From NCBI GenBank assembly GCA_038227745.1, contig JBBRPS010000484.1:1-8036 (forward strand): a stretch of 8,036 nucleotides of DNA, given 5' to 3'. The translations under genes and the position numbers were made by a program. Within the stretch, counting starts at the first letter, position 1. The number at the start of each line of letters is the position of its first letter. Origin of the DNA: DASPXY01 sp038227745 (GTDB lineage: Bacteria; Planctomycetota; Planctomycetia; Gemmatales; Gemmataceae). Below the pieces are notes generated by a model, which saw only the letters and a program-made list of their open reading frames with translations, made no database searches and was not told where the DNA came from. Positions 5,103 to 8,036 of this stretch are shown here, in pieces.

Positions 5103-7241
5103 ATGCCTGGCTTCGTCCGCCTCTTTTCGTGCATCGCCCGGTCCGCCGTCAAGAGCGGCGGCAAGGCCCTGTGCAGCCTCATCCCCTTCGGCGAGGTCGC
5201 CTTCGAGGTCGCCAGGGACGCCTACGACGACTACTGCCGGGGCCACGGGGTGGCCGACCTGCGTGCCGACCTGGAGCAGTTGGCGCAGGCGGATCAGGCC
5301 GAGGTCCTGCAGGCGGCTGAGCAGGTCGCCGGCGCGGAGGCCGCGGGCCAGCCCGCCTTAGTCCGTCAGGCATTGACCGCCTACCTCGGACAGGTGCCCG
5401 CCAGCGTGCGGCAGTCCCTCCGCAGGCCGTCCGACCCGGGCGGGACCACCGTGCCCGCCGGCCTTCCCCTGAAGAAGGCGGAAGACCTCCTGGCCTTGCT
5501 GCCCGCCGGCCTGCCGCGGTTCCGGCCGGGCGACCGCCCCCTGGCGGCCGACTGGGAGCTGGTCGAATTGCTCGGCACGGGGGGCTTCGGGGAGGTCTGG
5601 AAGGCTCGCCACCTGACCCGCTCAAGCGTCAAGCCGGTGGCCCTCAAGTTCTGCCTCGACCCGGCTTTGGCCCACAGCCTCCGCAACGAGGCGACCCTCC
5701 ACGACCTGCTCGACCGCGTCCGCGGGCAGAACGCGTGCCTGGGCGTCGTCCCGCTGCTGGAGACCTACCTGCGGGCCGACCCTCCCTGCCTGATGTACGA
5801 GTTGATCGAGGGCGGCGACCTCGCCGGCCTCGCCCGGGAGATGCACGGCCAGGGAACATTGACCCCGACGTTCGCGGCGCGGCTCGTGCAGCGGCTGGCG
5901 GCGATCCTCGCCGCCGCCCACCGGCTCGACCCCCCCATCGTACACCGGGATCTGAAGATGTCGAATGTCCTGATCCGGCGTGGCGAGGCCGGCAAGCTCA
6001 CGTTGTTCGTCGGGGACTTCGGGATCGGGGGCCTGGCGGCGGGGCGGGCGTTGCAGGACCAGGCCGCCGGCCGCCGCGCGGGGGGCCAGACACTGCCGAC
6101 AGCGGTGCGCGGTGCCTACACGCCGCTCTACGCCTCGCCGCAGCAGGTCGCGGGGCAACCGCCGGATCCGCGCGACGACGTTCACGCCCTGGGCGTGATC
6201 TGGTATCAGCTTATCACGGGCGACCTGGGACTGCTCGCCATCCCGGCCGACTGGCGGGACGTGGTCGAGGAGCGGGGCCTCGGGGAGGATGAGGTCCGCC
6301 TGCTGGCCTCGTGCCTGGCGTCGCGGGCGGAGAAGCGGCCAGCAGACGCGGGCGCGCTGGCCGACCGCCTGGCCGCGCTGGCCGGCACCGTGGCCCCGGG
6401 GAAGCAAGACAGTGCCGGCCGCACGCCGCCGGTGACACCCCCTACGCCGGCGCGGCGACCGCGGCTCGCCAGCTCGACAAGCCGGCCAGGCAAGGACACC
6501 TGGACCAACACGCTGAGCAACGAACTGGTCCGCCTCCCTGCGGACTTCCTGCCGGCGGGGCAACCGGCCGGTCAGGGGCTGTACGTCTGCAAGACCTGCG
6601 TGAGCAACTGCGACTACAGGGAGTTCGTACGGGGCGGTGGGCCACCGCCGCGTGTCCACCCGAAGTACCCCGACCAGCGGACCTGGGACGACCGCAACAC
6701 CTGCCCGGACTCCATGCTTCGACACCCGGTCGTCTACGTCACTCAGGCCGATGCGGTCGCCTTCTGCGGGTGGCTGACGCGGAAGGAGCGCGCGGCGGAG
6801 GCCATCGGGCAGCAGGACGAGTACCGGCTCCCGACCCTGGCGCAGTGGCGGGCTTTTGCCCGTGGGAGCCGGGTGACGCCGCGGACGGTGGTCGGCCGGC
6901 AGTGGCTCCCGGGCCAGTACCAGCCGACCGAGCCGGTGGACCACGAGACCCCGAACGCGCTTGGGCTGCAGAGCCTGTTCGGGAACGTGTTCGAGTGGTG
7001 CGCGGACGGCGATGCGAAGGAGGTCGAGGTGCCGATGCAAGGCGGCACAGGGAAGCGGAAGCAGACGGTCAAACGGTTCGTCGCGGTGGGGGGTGGATGG
7101 GCAAGCACGGCGGACTGGCTCCGTGCGGAAGCCGACCGGGGGGGCTTTGGGGCGATCCTGTGCCCGCACGGCTGGCCGATGTGGGACGGGGGCTTCCGGC
7201 TTTGTCTCGTCGTCGGGGCTTCGGGCAAGACTACCGCCTGA
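5103..7241 (+). CDS. Ser/Thr protein kinase fused to FGE-sulfatase-like domain
   Basis: The protein has 712 residues. The start at 5103 is set by GGAGG 6 bases upstream (5092-5096); the same frame is open further back only through repeats. Residues 1-150 are a helical N-terminal region (IPFGEVAFEVARDAYDDY) with no clear membrane segment. The kinase domain covers about 150-430: G-T-G-G-F-G (158-163), K182 in VALK, E196, HRDLKMSN (281-288) with D283, DFG at 305-307, and ASPQQ followed by DDVHALGVIWYQL. All key residues are intact, so it should phosphorylate Ser/Thr. A proline-rich linker (about 440-465) leads to an FGE-sulfatase/SUMF1-like domain (474-705): RLPT (575-578), NALGLQSLFGNVFEWC (618-633), VGGGW (662-666) and GGFRL (696-700). 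The cysteine-containing active-site motif of true formylglycine-generating enzymes is not seen, so this domain more likely binds a ligand or protein. It is probably cytoplasmic. Confidence 0.9.
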   Translation: MPGFVRLFSCIARSAVKSGGKALCSLIPFGEVAFEVARDAYDDYCRGHGVADLRADLEQLAQADQAEVLQAAEQVAGAEAAGQPALVRQALTAYLGQVPASVRQSLRRPSDPGGTTVPAGLPLKKAEDLLALLPAGLPRFRPGDRPLAADWELVELLGTGGFGEVWKARHLTRSSVKPVALKFCLDPALAHSLRNEATLHDLLDRVRGQNACLGVVPLLETYLRADPPCLMYELIEGGDLAGLAREMHGQGTLTPTFAARLVQRLAAILAAAHRLDPPIVHRDLKMSNVLIRRGEAGKLTLFVGDFGIGGLAAGRALQDQAAGRRAGGQTLPTAVRGAYTPLYASPQQVAGQPPDPRDDVHALGVIWYQLITGDLGLLAIPADWRDVVEERGLGEDEVRLLASCLASRAEKRPADAGALADRLAALAGTVAPGKQDSAGRTPPVTPPTPARRPRLASSTSRPGKDTWTNTLSNELVRLPADFLPAGQPAGQGLYVCKTCVSNCDYREFVRGGGPPPRVHPKYPDQRTWDDRNTCPDSMLRHPVVYVTQADAVAFCGWLTRKERAAEAIGQQDEYRLPTLAQWRAFARGSRVTPRTVVGRQWLPGQYQPTEPVDHETPNALGLQSLFGNVFEWCADGDAKEVEVPMQGGTGKRKQTVKRFVAVGGGWASTADWLRAEADRGGFGAILCPHGWPMWDGGFRLCLVVGASGKTTA

Positions 7242-7468
7242 CCGTGGGCCGCCTCACTGCCCACATTGCCCGCGTGGCATCCCCGAAGAGAACTCGCCAG
7301 CGGCGGTGCGGCTGCCATTTTGGCAGCCGCAGGGAGGATCTGGACGAGGCATCCCTGTGACCTGGTCCATCCCACCCTGGCGACATGCCCAGGAAGGCCC
7401 TTGGCAAGCCCTGAGAGCCCTCCGAAAGCCCCCGGCAGCCGGACGGCCAGGCTGCAACCCAACTATCA
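7242..7468. other. Intergenic region downstream of the kinase
   Basis: No gene is supported in these 227 bases. They contain the perfect hairpin at 7307-7331. The frame of the following protease remnant is closed by TGA at 7412-7414 and has no convincing start codon afterwards. Recognisable protease sequence begins only around 7469, so the junction between ordinary intergenic DNA and the fragment lies within about 7415-7470. Confidence 0.5.
7307..7331 (+). terminator. Perfect 11-bp hairpin after the kinase
   Basis: TGCGGCTGCCA (7307-7317) pairs perfectly with TGGCAGCCGCA (7321-7331) around a TTT loop, 65 bases after the kinase stop. There is no T-tract, so it may slow or end transcription only with help from another factor. 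It may also be one more intergenic repeat. Confidence 0.45.
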
Positions 7469-7924
7469 AGCAACGCCAAGGTGCTGCGGCGGGTGGAGGA
7501 GGGCTTTGACGGGGAGATAGTCCGGCCTGGATTCTCTGACTTGGAGCGGGCCGAGGCCCAGATCGAGGACGCGATCCGGCGTTTTGCGGAGGACGCCGAC
7601 CGGCACTGTCGGGTGTTCAACCTGTCGCTGGGCAACGACACCTTGCGGGTGAACCGGGGGCATCAGCACCCCTGGGCGTTGCTGCTGGATCAGCTGGCCC
7701 GCGAGCTGGACATCGTCATTGTGGCTTCCGCGGGAAACGCCTCCCCCGCAGTACCCTCCGCGCCGACCGAAGCCGAGATCCGGGCGAGCGTCCGTGAGAG
7801 ACTGTTCACGGAGGACCACGCCTTGATCGACCCGGCGTGTGCCGCCAACGTCGTCACAGTCGGGGCCATCAGCCGGCTGGAGGTGCCCGATGCGCCCCCA
7901 GGGCCTACGCATTACCGCTTCTCC
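7415..7924 (+). pseudogene. Internal fragment of a subtilisin-like (S8) protease
   Basis: In the frame opening at 7415, similarity to S8 family peptidases starts near 7469 (NAKVLRRVEEGF). It continues through a helix (AQIEDAIRRFAEDA), VFNLSLGN from 7613, PWALLLDQLARELDIVIVA, and SAGN at 7727-7738, which carries the oxyanion-hole asparagine. It then reads LIDPACAANVVTVGAISR and ends near HYRFS at about 7924. The catalytic Asp and His motifs should lie upstream and the G-T-S serine motif downstream; none is present. There is no credible start codon, and a stop at 7412-7414 closes the frame upstream. The frame stays open to the window end but the sequence no longer looks like the family. The pattern resembles subtilases in which N-L-S-L-G, P-W-A-L-L-L-D-x-L and S-A-G-N follow in this order. 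It is a decayed fragment and not an active protease. Confidence 0.7.
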
Positions 7925-8036
7925 AAGATACCATCGCCCTGCAGGATTTCCTCAAGAAAACTCGGATCCAGAGCGGCGGCGAAGCGCTTCTTGGCGATGC
8001 TCAACTTGGCCGGGTGGGCTTGCAGGAGCGATAAGG
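7912..8036. other. Unresolved coding remnant at window edge
   Basis: Two readings compete. On the plus strand, 7927-8034 gives DTIALQDFLKKTRIQSGGEA then LLGDAQLGRVGLQER and a TAA. The first 20 residues resemble an S4-type RNA-binding domain (I-x-L-x-x-F-L-K, then S-G-G-E-A), but the usual K-x-x-I-x-x-G-x-V-x-V-N-G part is missing and third-position GC drops after 7986. On the minus strand, a frame entering from the right edge ends with TAA at 7912-7914 and reads AKKRFAAALDPSFLEEIL near its C-terminus. That is a plausible unrecognised protein end with good codon use near 7976-8034. Only sequence beyond 8036 can decide. Confidence 0.3.

Noticed and set aside
5622..7169. Minus-strand frame of 515 residues
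   Set aside because: It is an antisense shadow of the kinase gene in high-GC DNA, rich in R, P and H, with no recognisable domain.
5103..7241. True formylglycine-generating sulfatase activator
   Set aside because: The framework motifs fit, but the cysteine pair after the RGGSW-like motif is missing, so catalytic function is not supported.
7466..7912. Minus-strand 148-residue frame
   Set aside because: It is antisense to the subtilase-like fragment, whose NLSLG and SAGN motifs fix the plus strand as the original coding strand.
4327..8036. Complete insertion sequence or integrase-bearing island
   Set aside because: No transposase, integrase or tRNA attachment site is seen; only remnants and repeats are present.

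Overview
The window is GC-rich bacterial DNA with very GC-rich third codon positions. It most likely comes from a large-genome planctomycete of the Gemmata type. This rests on a soluble Ser/Thr kinase fused to a formylglycine-enzyme-like domain, a bacterial Sm-like protein, an HRDC-type RNase D with a conserved C-terminal extension, and many GC-rich hairpins between genes. The lineage is inferred from family resemblance only; the window holds no rRNA or other marker gene.

Bases 1-4097 form an orderly housekeeping-type block. After a non-coding stretch with two strong hairpins come a small unrecognised protein (340-723, +) and a convergent Sm/LSm-like protein (753-1043, -). Then, divergent from the latter, come a SIS-domain sugar-phosphate isomerase-like protein (1182-1979, +) and a short-chain dehydrogenase (1982-2785, +). 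These two are separated by 2 bases and are probably co-transcribed as a sugar- or polyol-handling pair. RNase D (about 2889-4097, +) follows behind its own possible promoter and ends at a strong hairpin.

Bases 4098-5102 look like a gene graveyard. An RdgC-like protein starts normally at 4327 but appears to lack its middle. It loses its family-like C-terminus near 4800, runs into the first residues of a LexA-type winged-helix protein read in another frame, and ends inside a 7-bp tandem repeat. An AT-richer inverted repeat with 34-bp arms (4930-5031) follows directly.

Bases 5103-7241 encode a 712-residue Ser/Thr kinase with a C-terminal FGE-sulfatase/C-type-lectin-fold domain. The kinase motifs are intact, but the cysteines expected of a formylglycine-generating enzyme are not seen. 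Downstream are a hairpin and an internal fragment of a subtilisin-like (S8) protease that has lost the regions carrying Asp, His and Ser (about 7469-7924), joined to another unresolved coding remnant at the window edge.

The most interesting part is 4300-8036: an intact kinase/lectin-fold signalling protein flanked on both sides by decayed, recombined fragments and repeats. Such a setting fits an accessory or conflict-type island that is turning over. No complete new system can be demonstrated from the sequence alone.
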